Origin: a virus
DNA length: 32,042 nt
Strand: one strand, 5' to 3'
IMG/VR virus record: IMGVR_UViG_3300025127_000134
Location: 1-32,042 of that record
The notes below the pieces were generated by a model, which did not search any database, was not told the DNA's origin, and was given only the letters and a program-made list of their open reading frames with translations. A program made the position numbers and the translations under genes. Within the stretch, counting starts at the first letter, position 1; each line of letters begins with the position of its first letter. This document shows, one piece after another, positions 15,113-23,032 of the stretch.

Positions 15113-17451
15113 GCAAAATCTCTTTCAAAGTTTGGTTGTTTGCTTTTAATATTTTGTGATATATCCCATAGTGCAGATACTAATGTATCTTTACCATGAA
15201 AAGTAATGTCCATCTCCATAACATTTTCATTAAATATTTTTTCACAATCTTGTGCCATAGCAAGAAGCTCACCAGTAGTCCAAAACTTTTTATCTTTAAC
15301 TCCAACTTCAAAATACTTTGGTCTTGGCTCTTCATCTTCAGCACCTGTTGTTTCTTTCTTTTGTTCTGCTGTAGGTTCTTCCATACAAGAGTCATATCCA
15401 AATAAATCAAAGTATCTAAAACCCATAGTATGCATAATACCTATAGCTCTCATAGCTGCACAAGTACCACCAGTAATAAGTGTAGCACCTTTTGGTATAC
15501 CTATATCCTCTCTAAGTGTTACTTGATTATTTGTTATACCTCTTTTTCTTTCTTCTTCATCTCGTAGTGATTCTGTAAATGCATGCCAACCATGTATATC
15601 TGCACCTTTTTCTCTTAAATATTCTGTTACAGATGGGTCAGTCATAGAAGCAACAAAAAATTTAGTAGAAGGTTCTATAGTTTTAAATAAATCTTTTCTA
15701 ACTATACCATGTGTGCTAGTTCCTGTAATAGGTCTAGGGTCTAATACAATACAAGCCCAAGGTTTTATATTATGTTCTAGCAAGTTAGGATAAGAATGTT
15801 TTACAGCTATTACTTTAGTATGAGGATTATTTTTTATATGTGCATGTAAAGCTTTATAATCTGTATAAGGTCCACCAGATACTATAGTAGCACTTTGTTT
15901 ATGAAAAGGATATTTACCTAACCATTTATCATCTTTAATTAATTTTAAATTAGCTCTAATATTATTACGTATATAATCTTTAGGTACACAATCTCTAGGA
16001 TTAACTACAATCGGTACATTTAATAATTCTCTTGGTATTTTTGGTAGTTTATTATCATGCACAACACAAGCTAAATGTGTATGTCCACCACCTTTTACCT
16101 TGTCTGCAGATGGTAATATATTTCTTCTAGTTTTTTTATCTAATTTTTCTATAACTTTATTAACACCTTTAAATTTATCTTGAACATCATTGCCTTCTTT
16201 GTCTGCTAAAAAGTAATGGTCAAGAACTACTACAGGCACATGCTTAACTGCATTATAATCACTTTGTGCTGTCTTAATACTATTACCACCACCAACTAAT
16301 GCAAAATCAATTTCTAATAAAAAATCAAAAAGATTATCCACATACAAAGTTTCTTTTGTATTACCTTGATTTAGAACATATTGAAACTCTTTGTTTTTTT
16401 CTTTCATCTTTGCAGCAAAATCTGTTAGCCTTTTTTCTACTGCAGATAATTTATTATGTGCTTTTACATTAAATTCTTCTAAATCTGTTTCAGTGGTTGC
16501 TTCTTCAAACAAATCAAAACCATAATAAACAACTTTATCTGTATGTTCAAAAGCAGCTAGTGCCATTTCTATAGCACGACCACCATTCCATGTACCAGTT
16601 TCTAATATAGTTTTAGGTTTAAAGTGTCTTATAATATCAGCTAATTGTTTATATCTACCTGGTATAATATCAGGTGATGTTTCATCAGATAAATTAAATA
16701 TACGATTACCTTTACTATCTCTAAGTGGTAGCAAAGAAGGGTCTTGTACACCTTGTAAATGTAAGATATAATCTTTTACTTTTTCACCTATATCTAATAC
16801 TTTCATACCATGTGCTTTATAAATATTTAATAATCTTTCTGTTATAAAAGCATCATGCCATTCTCTATATTGAAATACTTCTCCAGATATGTAAGCACCT
16901 TGTAAATCTCCAAGTAAATCTAATGCAGGTTGTTTACTTAAATTAAATGCCATAAAAGAAGCATCAATATTACTTGTACCATCATCATATTTTCTTACAC
17001 CAGAATATGCAATATCTACATTGTCTGGTAACATTTTTAATACATCTTGTAATACAAATCTTTTTTGTGTGTAAGAGTCTGCATCAATCCATATTAACCA
17101 TCCTGCATCTGCATCTTTTTCTGCTAACTCAAATGCATGTTCTGTTAAAGCAAAAACTTTATGACACCATTTTAATGAGTCAAGTTTTATATTATAAGGT
17201 ATTTGATTACCTTCAGTTCCATCATGTTGAGAATTATTATCTTTAAAAGTATTATAATTTTTTAATGTAGATAAGTCTTTATAAGATATAGAATTATTAG
17301 GTAGTGAATAACTATCTATTTTACAATCATGATAATAACAAGTTAATGGTAATTTAGGTTCCCACTGCTCGTTAACTGAATTTAAAAAATGATGACCTAT
17401 ATTTTTTAATATAGTTTCATTAAAAGATGTTATGAAATTTACTTTTCTCAT
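15109..17451 (-). CDS. Three-domain protein: glycosyltransferase-like, methyltransferase-like and DUF115/MptE-like
   Basis: The 780-residue protein seems to join three enzymes. Residues about 1-235 look like a GT-A glycosyltransferase, with WLIWIDADSYTQKRF giving a D-x-D at 123-125 and WHDAFITERLL near 198-208. Residues about 262-415 resemble a class I methyltransferase or cephalosporin-hydroxylase-like fold, with ILETGTWNGGRAIEMA (282-297) and the strand-2 acid in YYGFDLFEE. Residues about 505-770 match the DUF115/MAF_flag10 (MptE-like) pattern, with SATIVSGGPYTDY (520-532), IVLDPRP (568-574) and LITGGTCAAMRAIGIMHTMG (658-677). ATGA overlaps bind it to both neighbours. Domain names rest on motifs; the substrate (virion, capsule or lipid) is unknown. 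Confidence 0.7.
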   Translation of the reverse strand: MRKVNFITSFNETILKNIGHHFLNSVNEQWEPKLPLTCYYHDCKIDSYSLPNNSISYKDLSTLKNYNTFKDNNSQHDGTEGNQIPYNIKLDSLKWCHKVFALTEHAFELAEKDADAGWLIWIDADSYTQKRFVLQDVLKMLPDNVDIAYSGVRKYDDGTSNIDASFMAFNLSKQPALDLLGDLQGAYISGEVFQYREWHDAFITERLLNIYKAHGMKVLDIGEKVKDYILHLQGVQDPSLLPLRDSKGNRIFNLSDETSPDIIPGRYKQLADIIRHFKPKTILETGTWNGGRAIEMALAAFEHTDKVVYYGFDLFEEATTETDLEEFNVKAHNKLSAVEKRLTDFAAKMKEKNKEFQYVLNQGNTKETLYVDNLFDFLLEIDFALVGGGNSIKTAQSDYNAVKHVPVVVLDHYFLADKEGNDVQDKFKGVNKVIEKLDKKTRRNILPSADKVKGGGHTHLACVVHDNKLPKIPRELLNVPIVVNPRDCVPKDYIRNNIRANLKLIKDDKWLGKYPFHKQSATIVSGGPYTDYKALHAHIKNNPHTKVIAVKHSYPNLLEHNIKPWACIVLDPRPITGTSTHGIVRKDLFKTIEPSTKFFVASMTDPSVTEYLREKGADIHGWHAFTESLRDEEERKRGITNNQVTLREDIGIPKGATLITGGTCAAMRAIGIMHTMGFRYFDLFGYDSCMEEPTAEQKKETTGAEDEEPRPKYFEVGVKDKKFWTTGELLAMAQDCEKIFNENVMEMDITFHGKDTLVSALWDISQNIKSKQPNFERDFA

Positions 17452-18242
17452 ATTAGATAATCCTCTTTATATGGCAGTAAATTATTATATTGTAACCATT
17501 TAGCATCATTGCACCACTCTACAGCATATTTATTATCTTGATTTCTTTTACCACCCCAAGACTTAAACCAAGGTCCACCTGTTGTAAAATGCACATTCTT
17601 AGCTTCTAAATCTTCTGGTGAATGCCCATCTAACCAGTTCCATTCTTCAGGTATAGTTCCTATATCTGCTTCTTTATCTGGTAACCATTGAAAAGTATGT
17701 AGCCATCTACCAGGTTTAGTATTTATTTCATCTATAGTTAGTTTTTCATTGTAATGATGCTCACAATTAAACATCATAAGACTAGACCAGTTCTTTCTTT
17801 TATAAGGTTCTTGTGCTTTACCATCCATTTTAACACCTTTTTCTGGTTCATACTTATGTTTAACACACCATAAAGGATAATAACTATCTCTACACATTTC
17901 AAATAGTTCTGATATGTCTGTTCTTATATACATATCACAATCCATATATAAGGCTAACCCTTCATACATATTTAAATGTGGTACTAAAAATCTTGTAAAA
18001 GAAAAATCTGTAGAAAAAGGTCTACCATCTATCTCATCATATTCTTGTCCATCTAATTTATTAGATTTTCTTCTGTATAATCCCATGCGTTCCATTACAT
18101 TTTTCTTTATAGGAACAACACGCACACCTTTTGTAGCTATTCTTTCTATTGAAAATTTAAGAACATGATAAGCAGTTTTTTCTCTTTCATCATATCCTAT
18201 ATAAACTGTATTAGTCATTTCATTCTTTACTTTTGTACTCAT
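17448..18242 (-). CDS. Glycosyltransferase, GT8-like GT-A fold
   Basis: A 264-residue enzyme starting with a strand typical of GT-A sugar transferases (VYIGYDEREKTAYHVLKFSI). The metal and nucleotide-sugar binding D-x-D is LYMDCDMYIRTDI (about 98-110, D101 and D103). VHFTTGGPWFKSW (about 216-228) resembles the conserved C-terminal His-Gly region of GT8-like enzymes. AAGGA lies 6 bases before the ATG at 18242; a second in-frame ATG (18218) also fits just before the fold. It is first in the modification cassette, just downstream of the hsp20 terminator, so its transcript must start or read through there. Confidence 0.75.
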   Translation of the reverse strand: MSTKVKNEMTNTVYIGYDEREKTAYHVLKFSIERIATKGVRVVPIKKNVMERMGLYRRKSNKLDGQEYDEIDGRPFSTDFSFTRFLVPHLNMYEGLALYMDCDMYIRTDISELFEMCRDSYYPLWCVKHKYEPEKGVKMDGKAQEPYKRKNWSSLMMFNCEHHYNEKLTIDEINTKPGRWLHTFQWLPDKEADIGTIPEEWNWLDGHSPEDLEAKNVHFTTGGPWFKSWGGKRNQDNKYAVEWCNDAKWLQYNNLLPYKEDYLI

Positions 18243-18252
18243 ATTTATCCTT

Positions 18253-18280
18253 AAAAAGGGGGAGTATATTTCAACTCCCC
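18253..18280 (-). terminator. Rho-independent terminator after hsp20
   Basis: Read on the minus strand, GGGGAGT (18280-18274) and ACTCCCC (18265-18259) form a perfect 7-bp stem with an 8-base loop. A C and then TTTTT (18257-18253) follow directly. It lies 8 bases past the hsp20 stop and 11 bases before the glycosyltransferase ATG. It is the clearest intrinsic terminator in the window and separates hsp20 from the sugar-modification cassette. Confidence 0.85.
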
Positions 18281-18287
18281 TGTTAAC

Positions 18288-18692
18288 TTAATTAATTTTA
18301 ATCTTCTTAGGTTTTTGTTCTTCAGGTACAATCTGTTTAAGAGTAACTCTTAATATACCTTCGCTGAATGTAACGTCTTCAACGTGTAACGTGTCTGCTA
18401 GAACAAAGTCCCTAGTAAAAGACCTTTTAGCGATACCTTTATGCAAATATTCATAATCTCCTGCTTTTGCATAATCACCTTCTATAGTTAAATGATTTTC
18501 TTTGACAGTAATATTTAAATCATCTTTGCTAAATCCTGATAAAGCAAATTCTATCAGAAAAGTTTCTTCATCTTGTTTTATAATATCATAGGGTGGATAG
18601 TTTACATCTTTCCCTCTTATATTATTCATTACATCAAACAATCTATCAAAACCAATAGCTTGTCTTGAAAAGTTATCTATTTCAAAGTTCAT
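18288..18692 (-). CDS. hsp20: Small heat shock protein (Hsp20/IbpA type)
   Basis: The 134-residue protein is a full alpha-crystallin-type chaperone. It has the entry YPPYDIIKQDEETFLIEFAL, then SGFSKDDLNITVKENHLTIE, the strand AKRSFTRDFVLAD, FSEGILRVTLK (the conserved G-[IV]-L) and a C-terminal I-K-I motif that docks between subunits. The closest type is bacterial class A (IbpA-like). It holds unfolding proteins for refolding; in phages it may help capsid assembly or protect the replisome. AAGGAG precedes the ATG at proper distance. It has its own strong promoter and terminator, so expression is likely independent of its neighbours. Hsp20 genes are known from cyanophages and pelagiphages. Confidence 0.9.
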   Translation of the reverse strand: MNFEIDNFSRQAIGFDRLFDVMNNIRGKDVNYPPYDIIKQDEETFLIEFALSGFSKDDLNITVKENHLTIEGDYAKAGDYEYLHKGIAKRSFTRDFVLADTLHVEDVTFSEGILRVTLKQIVPEEQKPKKIKIN

Positions 18693-18850
18693 AATTTATC
18701 TCCTTATTAAGCAAGTTAAAAAATTGAGTCTATTTCTAGCACTCATTGTGTAATTATAACAAATAATTATATAAAAGTCAAGAACTTTTTACATGTATAA
18801 TACATTTAATATTAATACAGTACATATTATTATAATAATGTAATCATATA
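18693..18850. other. A+T-rich intergenic region between nrdJ and hsp20
   Basis: The longest non-coding stretch inside the window. It holds the hsp20 promoter plus several short A+T inverted repeats: ATTATTATAATAAT (18826-18839), TTAATATTAA (18806-18815) and GTATTAATAC. Just past the nrdJ stop is a short ATCATAT repeat. No GC-rich hairpin with a T-run ends the nrdJ transcript, so read-through into hsp20 is possible. The nested palindromes could be protein-binding or weak cruciform sites, but A+T-rich DNA makes them by chance. No tRNA or short gene was found. Confidence 0.6.
18753..18781 (-). promoter_or_regulatory. Sigma70-type promoter of hsp20
   Basis: On the minus strand, -35 TTGACT (18781-18776) and -10 TATAAT (18758-18753) are 17 bases apart, 11 of 12 consensus positions. 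Start of transcription would be near 18746, giving a leader of about 54 bases with AAGGAG before the hsp20 ATG. The boxes are vegetative type and not a heat-shock sigma32 pattern (CTTGAA / CCCCAT). Confidence 0.8.
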
Positions 18851-20776
18851 TCATATATCTACTAACTCACAAGAACCTGCTTTACATGCTAACTCTTGTG
18901 AACCTCTTGTATTATCTTCTGTTTCATAATCTTGCAGCTTATTCCAATCAATATTCTTTGGCATCTTAGACTGTAAGTCATTATATTGCACTTCATCTAT
19001 ATCTTGATAAGGTGCTTGCTGATATGTGTGGTCTGAGAAAGGTAAGAATGATATACCAGATAGTGTATCAAAGTTATCCCAACACCAGTTACCTACATTA
19101 ATCCATTCATGTTCTTTAACAGATATAGTTACTGATGGTTTATGTTCACACCAATGTTGTGCGTAGCATTTCCATATCTCTAACTGTTCAATAGCAGTCA
19201 TGGTATATCTAAATATAGCACTAGGGTCTGCTTTCATAGGAAAAGAAAAGACAGAGTTATTAGGTTGCATTACATCATCTTCACAAGGTATGCCCTGGTC
19301 TGCCATAAACTGTGTTAATGGGTCTTTTTTATCTCCTCTTACTGTTCTAATATAATATGGATTATGTCTAGCATGAATACCACTAGCACTATCAACTAAT
19401 TGACTAACTGTACCAGAAGGTTTAACACATGTAATAGCTGTTGATTGTGGTATACCTAACTTCTTTGACCACTCTTCATTCGTTAACACAGCTTTGTGTC
19501 TCATCTTTGCTAACACATCTGGTAACTGAGTTCTCATTCTAGATAGTAAACTATTATCCATAATACCTGTAAGAGATACACCTAGTAATCTTTCTTCTTC
19601 TGTATTAGTTTGCCATCTCTTACGTAGATAACCAAAGTCTGTAAGTGTAGCTTGTATTGTACCTAGTATTGTAGCCACTTCTATTTTACTATGTAATGTT
19701 TCTTCTGTATCTGTAGGTCTTACAACCACTTCTGTAAGATTACAAAACTGATTAGGTCTTAATATAATTTCACTACAAGGATTAGTACCAAAGTCCCAAT
19801 CAGCATTACGTCTACCATTTTCTCTAGCTTTTTCTTGAGCAGACTTTCTATTAAAGATACCACGTTCACCAGATTTACTTTCATATAATGCTAACCATTC
19901 TTTCATAAAAATACCTGCATCTGGTTTCTCTGTGTATGCTACAGAGTTATTAGCTAATGCTCTTTCTGGATTAGTTTCCCACCATGCACCAGACTTAGCA
20001 ACTCTTAATCTCTGGTCAGATAAATTAGACAGAGATATAAGAGCTGACCTACGCACACCACCTACTACCACCACTTCTCCTGTTTTACAAACAATATCAT
20101 GACATTCCATAGAAGATAATTTTCTACCTTTAGCATTCTTAAACTTGTCAATAGTAAAATCAAACAAGTTAACTAGAGGTTGAGGACCACTTGCTCTACC
20201 ACCAAATGTTTTTAATCTAGCACCTGCAGGTCTAACTTTGCTTATATTTATCTTAGGTATTCTACACGTATATAAATAAGATATTAAATCTTTAAATGCT
20301 CTTGCCCAACCTTCTTTTGAATCATTAACAGAAACAACATCATCTGTCTTTTCAAACTCTTTATCTGGTATAGTAGGTAATTTATCTATGTATTGTCTTT
20401 CAACAGAAAAACCTACACCTGTACCATTCATAAGTATATATAATACTTCATCAAATGCTTTTGGATTATCAATAGGTATATAAGAACAATTATATCCTGC
20501 TATATTTTCTCTTTCTAATGCAGGTCCTGCAGTCATCAATGCTCTCATAGATGGCATAACAGATAACCCTATAATACTATCTTCTATTCTTCTCCATACT
20601 TCACTATCTAATACTACACCTAAGTTTTTATCTAAATGACCTTGCATAAAATTACTAAACCTAGATACTGTTTCTATCCATGTCTCTCTTCTACCCTCAT
20701 CAGGCAACCAACGTGCATATCTAGATGCATGAATAAATGTCTGATATTCTGTTGGTAAATAGTTATTCCCTGCCAT
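18851..20776 (-). CDS. nrdJ: Adenosylcobalamin-dependent (class II) ribonucleotide reductase
   Basis: The 641-residue enzyme reduces ribonucleotides to deoxyribonucleotides with a B12-derived radical and needs no oxygen or second subunit. Its motifs match the monomeric Lactobacillus leichmannii type (RTPR). They are YNCSYIPID with C97, NPCSEIIL with C334 and E336, and FCNLTEV with C345. The 11-residue gap between C334 and C345 equals that of the known C408/C419 pair. The C-terminus CKAGSC (C631, C636) has the C-x4-C spacing of the re-reducing pair. It is about 100 residues shorter than RTPR (739). GGAG lies 7 bases before the ATG, and the start overlaps the DUF3310 gene by 14 bases. The phage glutaredoxin near 28.4 kb is a plausible reductant. 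Confidence 0.9.
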   Translation of the reverse strand: MAGNNYLPTEYQTFIHASRYARWLPDEGRRETWIETVSRFSNFMQGHLDKNLGVVLDSEVWRRIEDSIIGLSVMPSMRALMTAGPALERENIAGYNCSYIPIDNPKAFDEVLYILMNGTGVGFSVERQYIDKLPTIPDKEFEKTDDVVSVNDSKEGWARAFKDLISYLYTCRIPKINISKVRPAGARLKTFGGRASGPQPLVNLFDFTIDKFKNAKGRKLSSMECHDIVCKTGEVVVVGGVRRSALISLSNLSDQRLRVAKSGAWWETNPERALANNSVAYTEKPDAGIFMKEWLALYESKSGERGIFNRKSAQEKARENGRRNADWDFGTNPCSEIILRPNQFCNLTEVVVRPTDTEETLHSKIEVATILGTIQATLTDFGYLRKRWQTNTEEERLLGVSLTGIMDNSLLSRMRTQLPDVLAKMRHKAVLTNEEWSKKLGIPQSTAITCVKPSGTVSQLVDSASGIHARHNPYYIRTVRGDKKDPLTQFMADQGIPCEDDVMQPNNSVFSFPMKADPSAIFRYTMTAIEQLEIWKCYAQHWCEHKPSVTISVKEHEWINVGNWCWDNFDTLSGISFLPFSDHTYQQAPYQDIDEVQYNDLQSKMPKNIDWNKLQDYETEDNTRGSQELACKAGSCELVDI

Positions 20777-21059
20777 AATCTTTCTCCAATATTAATTCAC
20801 AATAATGTATTACTTTCTCAATATCTCTTGCACCTTCACCTTTTCTTCTATGTCTTGTAATATACTTTACTACATTACCCTCAAGAAAGGTAAGATTATT
20901 TTCTACAATATAATCAACAGGTTGTATCTTACATGTCTTGTAATGGTCACCACCTACCTGTCTATCAGTAGCAATCCTAGCTTCTTTTTCTATGTTTGTT
21001 TTCTTAAAACCTTTTACACTTTTTACTGTATCTGCAATAGCTTTATCCATTAATCCCAT
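20763..21059 (-). CDS. DUF3310 protein (SaV-like)
   Basis: A 98-residue protein with the conserved DUF3310 block: DRQVGGDHYKTCKIQPVDYI, then LTFLEGNVVKYITRHRRKGE and IEKVIHYCELILE. The family is common in phages next to nucleotide and replication genes. It has been called a nucleotide kinase-like protein, but its activity is not established. The N-terminal 30 residues are basic and probably flexible. GGGGA lies just before the ATG. It overlaps nrdJ, so both are probably co-expressed for nucleotide supply. Confidence 0.85.
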   Translation of the reverse strand: MGLMDKAIADTVKSVKGFKKTNIEKEARIATDRQVGGDHYKTCKIQPVDYIVENNLTFLEGNVVKYITRHRRKGEGARDIEKVIHYCELILEKDYGRE

Positions 21060-21068
21060 TTTATTCCC

Positions 21069-21407
21069 CTATTTACTGTTTAATACTGCATTAATTTTTT
21101 GTCTAACAAATTTAATTTCTTTAGAGTGTATCACTTTATAAGCAAATTGTCTAGTATAATTTGAACTTAATCCTGCTTGTTCACAAACAAATTCAAAGTT
21201 ATCACATGTAACTCCTACACTACAAAAAAACCAAGCCACTGCTCTGTTCCTATTTAAAATAGAAATAGATGATTCTTTTTTTTCTTTAGGTTTTGTTGCA
21301 TCTAATAAAGCTTGAAATATAACAGCAAGAAATAATTTTCTTTCTGGTGACTCACTTTTCTTTACAGTTGCTAAAACTGAAACCTCTAAATCAATTGTCC
21401 TTTTCAT
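21069..21407 (-). CDS. Conserved small protein, possible DNA-binding
   Basis: A 112-residue basic protein. The central block NRNRAVAWFFCSVG, then FEFVCEQAGLSSNYTRQFAY, resembles alphaproteobacterial phage proteins with an A-x-x-W-[FL] helix followed by F-x-x-[VI]-C-x-x-x-G-[LI]-x-x-x-x-[VT]-R. That second part looks like a helix-turn-helix. A regulatory or replication-accessory role is possible. The start overlaps the 73-residue gene by 17 bases. The match is to a pattern I recall, not to a named family. Confidence 0.55.
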   Translation of the reverse strand: MKRTIDLEVSVLATVKKSESPERKLFLAVIFQALLDATKPKEKKESSISILNRNRAVAWFFCSVGVTCDNFEFVCEQAGLSSNYTRQFAYKVIHSKEIKFVRQKINAVLNSK

Positions 21408-21612
21408 TATTTACTATAGTATGTAACATCTCTATTGCATCTGTAGCTTCAGATGCTTTGTGTACTAATTCAATTACATCTTCTACAATCTTAGGATGTT
21501 CTCCTACACCTACAGGATTGTTAAGATGTATCTTAATATTTGCTAAAGCTTTATCTCTCTCTGCTGTATAGTGAGACATAACTGCTTCTAATATATGTGC
21601 TTTTATTGCCAT
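21391..21612 (-). CDS. Conserved phage protein with GVGEHP motif
   Basis: A 73-residue, probably all-helical protein: YTAERDKALANIKIHLNNPV, then GVGEHPKIVEDVIELVHKAS. The pattern (A-x-x-x-A-x-x-N-x-x-x-Y/H-L-N-x-P-V-G-V-G-E-H-P) recurs in marine phages of several types, where I know of no assigned function. AAGGAA lies before the ATG. It sits between the exonuclease and the DUF3310/reductase pair. Confidence 0.6.
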   Translation of the reverse strand: MAIKAHILEAVMSHYTAERDKALANIKIHLNNPVGVGEHPKIVEDVIELVHKASEATDAIEMLHTIVNNEKDN

Positions 21613-21622
21613 TTTATTTCCT

Positions 21623-22483
21623 TTACCAATTTGTTACTTCTTCTACATCAGGTGTTCTATTTACCTGCGTAAGAAACCTTTTACCTTTTGCATAACTAAA
21701 TACACGAAGTCCTTTACCTTCATTAACATCAGACCAACATAGTCTTTTATGAGAGCAATAAACACAACCAATAGCAAGCTTCCTATTGCCACTGCTTCCA
21801 TCAGGAACATCAGAATAGCATCTATCAGGTGGTCTATTTTCATCCAAAGTTTGTTTAAGATATTTAACCCTATCTTTCGCATTTATCATCTCCACAGAAT
21901 GTACTTTTGTTAAACATATATCTCCATTTTGTTTATCTATAGCTAAAAAAGCTGCTTCATCTACACCATTACCTTCTGCATAAGCAGATATTTGAGGTAT
22001 ATAACCAAAAGGGTCATCCATAGATAGTGTATTATTTTTAAATTTAAGAAAACTTTTACCAGATGCACTCTTACAATCAACAAGAACTCCATCTATAAAA
22101 CAATCTTGATGTCCTTTTACTCCTTCTATTTCTACTTCCTTTTGTTGAGCACTAACTGTATGCCCTGCTAATTTTGTAAATAATATTAAGACTTCTTCTA
22201 GTAAGTGTCCATAGAAAAATTTTATTCTTAATGAAGGATTTAATTTTTTATCTTCGTGTTCTGTATGTTTATCATACCATAGTTGCCTAGCAGGTTTACC
22301 TATAGCTGATAACCTTAAATTTCTTTTAGGTGTGTGTTTTTCATCTAATAATATCTTTATAGTATTAGCTACACCATCTGTAAAATCTTTTAGATGTTTA
22401 TCTAAATCTTTTATATTATTTTTTTTATCTAAATCAAATAGAGAATATATATCTTCTACTAAAGTATCTATATTTTTTTTCAT
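21623..22483 (-). CDS. PD-(D/E)XK exonuclease, Cas4/RecB-like, with Cys cluster
   Basis: The 286-residue nuclease shows the full RecB-type active site. It has GHLLEEVL (E96/E97), GHQDCFIDG (D127), VDCKSAS (D136 and K138) and YIPQISAYA with the Q-x-x-x-Y motif (Q164, Y168). Four Cys in the C-terminus (C222, C240, C243, C249; GCVYCSHKRLCW) could bind a metal or an iron-sulphur cluster as in Cas4 and AddB, though those place one Cys before the nuclease core. A role in degrading host DNA or trimming ends, like T7 gp6, is likely. The ATG has no nearby ribosome-binding site and follows a hairpin directly, which is odd. Confidence 0.75.
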   Translation of the reverse strand: MKKNIDTLVEDIYSLFDLDKKNNIKDLDKHLKDFTDGVANTIKILLDEKHTPKRNLRLSAIGKPARQLWYDKHTEHEDKKLNPSLRIKFFYGHLLEEVLILFTKLAGHTVSAQQKEVEIEGVKGHQDCFIDGVLVDCKSASGKSFLKFKNNTLSMDDPFGYIPQISAYAEGNGVDEAAFLAIDKQNGDICLTKVHSVEMINAKDRVKYLKQTLDENRPPDRCYSDVPDGSSGNRKLAIGCVYCSHKRLCWSDVNEGKGLRVFSYAKGKRFLTQVNRTPDVEEVTNW

Positions 22484-22491
22484 AAAATAAG

Positions 22492-22520
22492 TATGGGGAT
22501 ACCTTTATGATACCCCCATA
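22492..22520 (-). terminator. Hairpin after the ssDNA-binding protein gene (attenuator or terminator)
   Basis: On the minus strand, TATGGGG (22520-22514) pairs with CCCCATA (22498-22492) in a perfect 7-bp stem with a 15-base loop. A T-rich but broken run (CTTATTTTATG) follows. It ends 9 bases before the exonuclease ATG and starts 14 bases after the ssDNA-binding protein stop. It probably ends or weakens the highly transcribed upstream gene. The loop holds AAAGG, the only purine-rich stretch before the next gene. Confidence 0.55.
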
Positions 22521-22533
22521 GTCCTTTCTTTAA

Positions 22534-23001
22534 TTAAGAAGCAAAAGATACTTCAGCATCTTCCTTTGCTACAAATCCATCTGGTACAACATCAAACGCA
22601 TCTTCCATATCATTTTGATAAGGAATAAGATTTGTAACTTGCACTGCACGTAAGTCTGCATTAGTTCCAGACCTACCTTTGTACTCCCAAGTATATGTAG
22701 AATACAACACACTTACTTCAGAGCCATTACCAATTAAGGTATCTTTCATAGCTCTCTTTTGAGAATCCATTAGAGTTGGAGCTTTATTATAATCTCCATT
22801 CTTTCTCCTAACATTTCTCTTTATGCTAACAAAGTCTCCTCTGTCATCATTCTTATTCTTGATTGTAAGACCATCAGCTTCAGCAATCTTCTTGTTCTTC
22901 TCATCTAAGCTAACGTCTATACTCCAAGTACCATCACTATCAAATGTAGTGTTTGGATTTATTAATGAAGCCCAATAGGCTTTTCCCTGTATTACGGACA
23001 T
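22534..23001 (-). CDS. Single-stranded DNA-binding protein
   Basis: A 155-residue OB-fold type protein. KAYWASLINPNTTFDSDGTW and WSIDVSLDEKNKK, then DDRGDFVSIKRNVRRKNGDY, and DLRAVQVTNLIPY late in the protein match the phage ssDNA-binding proteins seen beside T7-like polymerases. It coats and protects single strands and works with polymerase and primase-helicase. The C-terminus is acidic (NDMEDAFDVVPDG, then EDAEVSF) as expected for partner binding. GGAG lies 8 bases before the ATG. It has its own consensus promoter and a following hairpin, implying high expression. Confidence 0.75.
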   Translation of the reverse strand: MSVIQGKAYWASLINPNTTFDSDGTWSIDVSLDEKNKKIAEADGLTIKNKNDDRGDFVSIKRNVRRKNGDYNKAPTLMDSQKRAMKDTLIGNGSEVSVLYSTYTWEYKGRSGTNADLRAVQVTNLIPYQNDMEDAFDVVPDGFVAKEDAEVSFAS

Positions 23002-23032
23002 TTATTTGTCTCCTTTCATAGTTAAAAATATA

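Noticed and set aside
18782-18850. A+T palindromes after nrdJ as a terminator
   Set aside because: The stems are pure A/T and lack a T-run, too weak for an intrinsic terminator; kept only as part of the intergenic description.
20134-20140. TTGACA box inside nrdJ on the minus strand
   Set aside because: No acceptable -10 box occurs 15-19 bases downstream.
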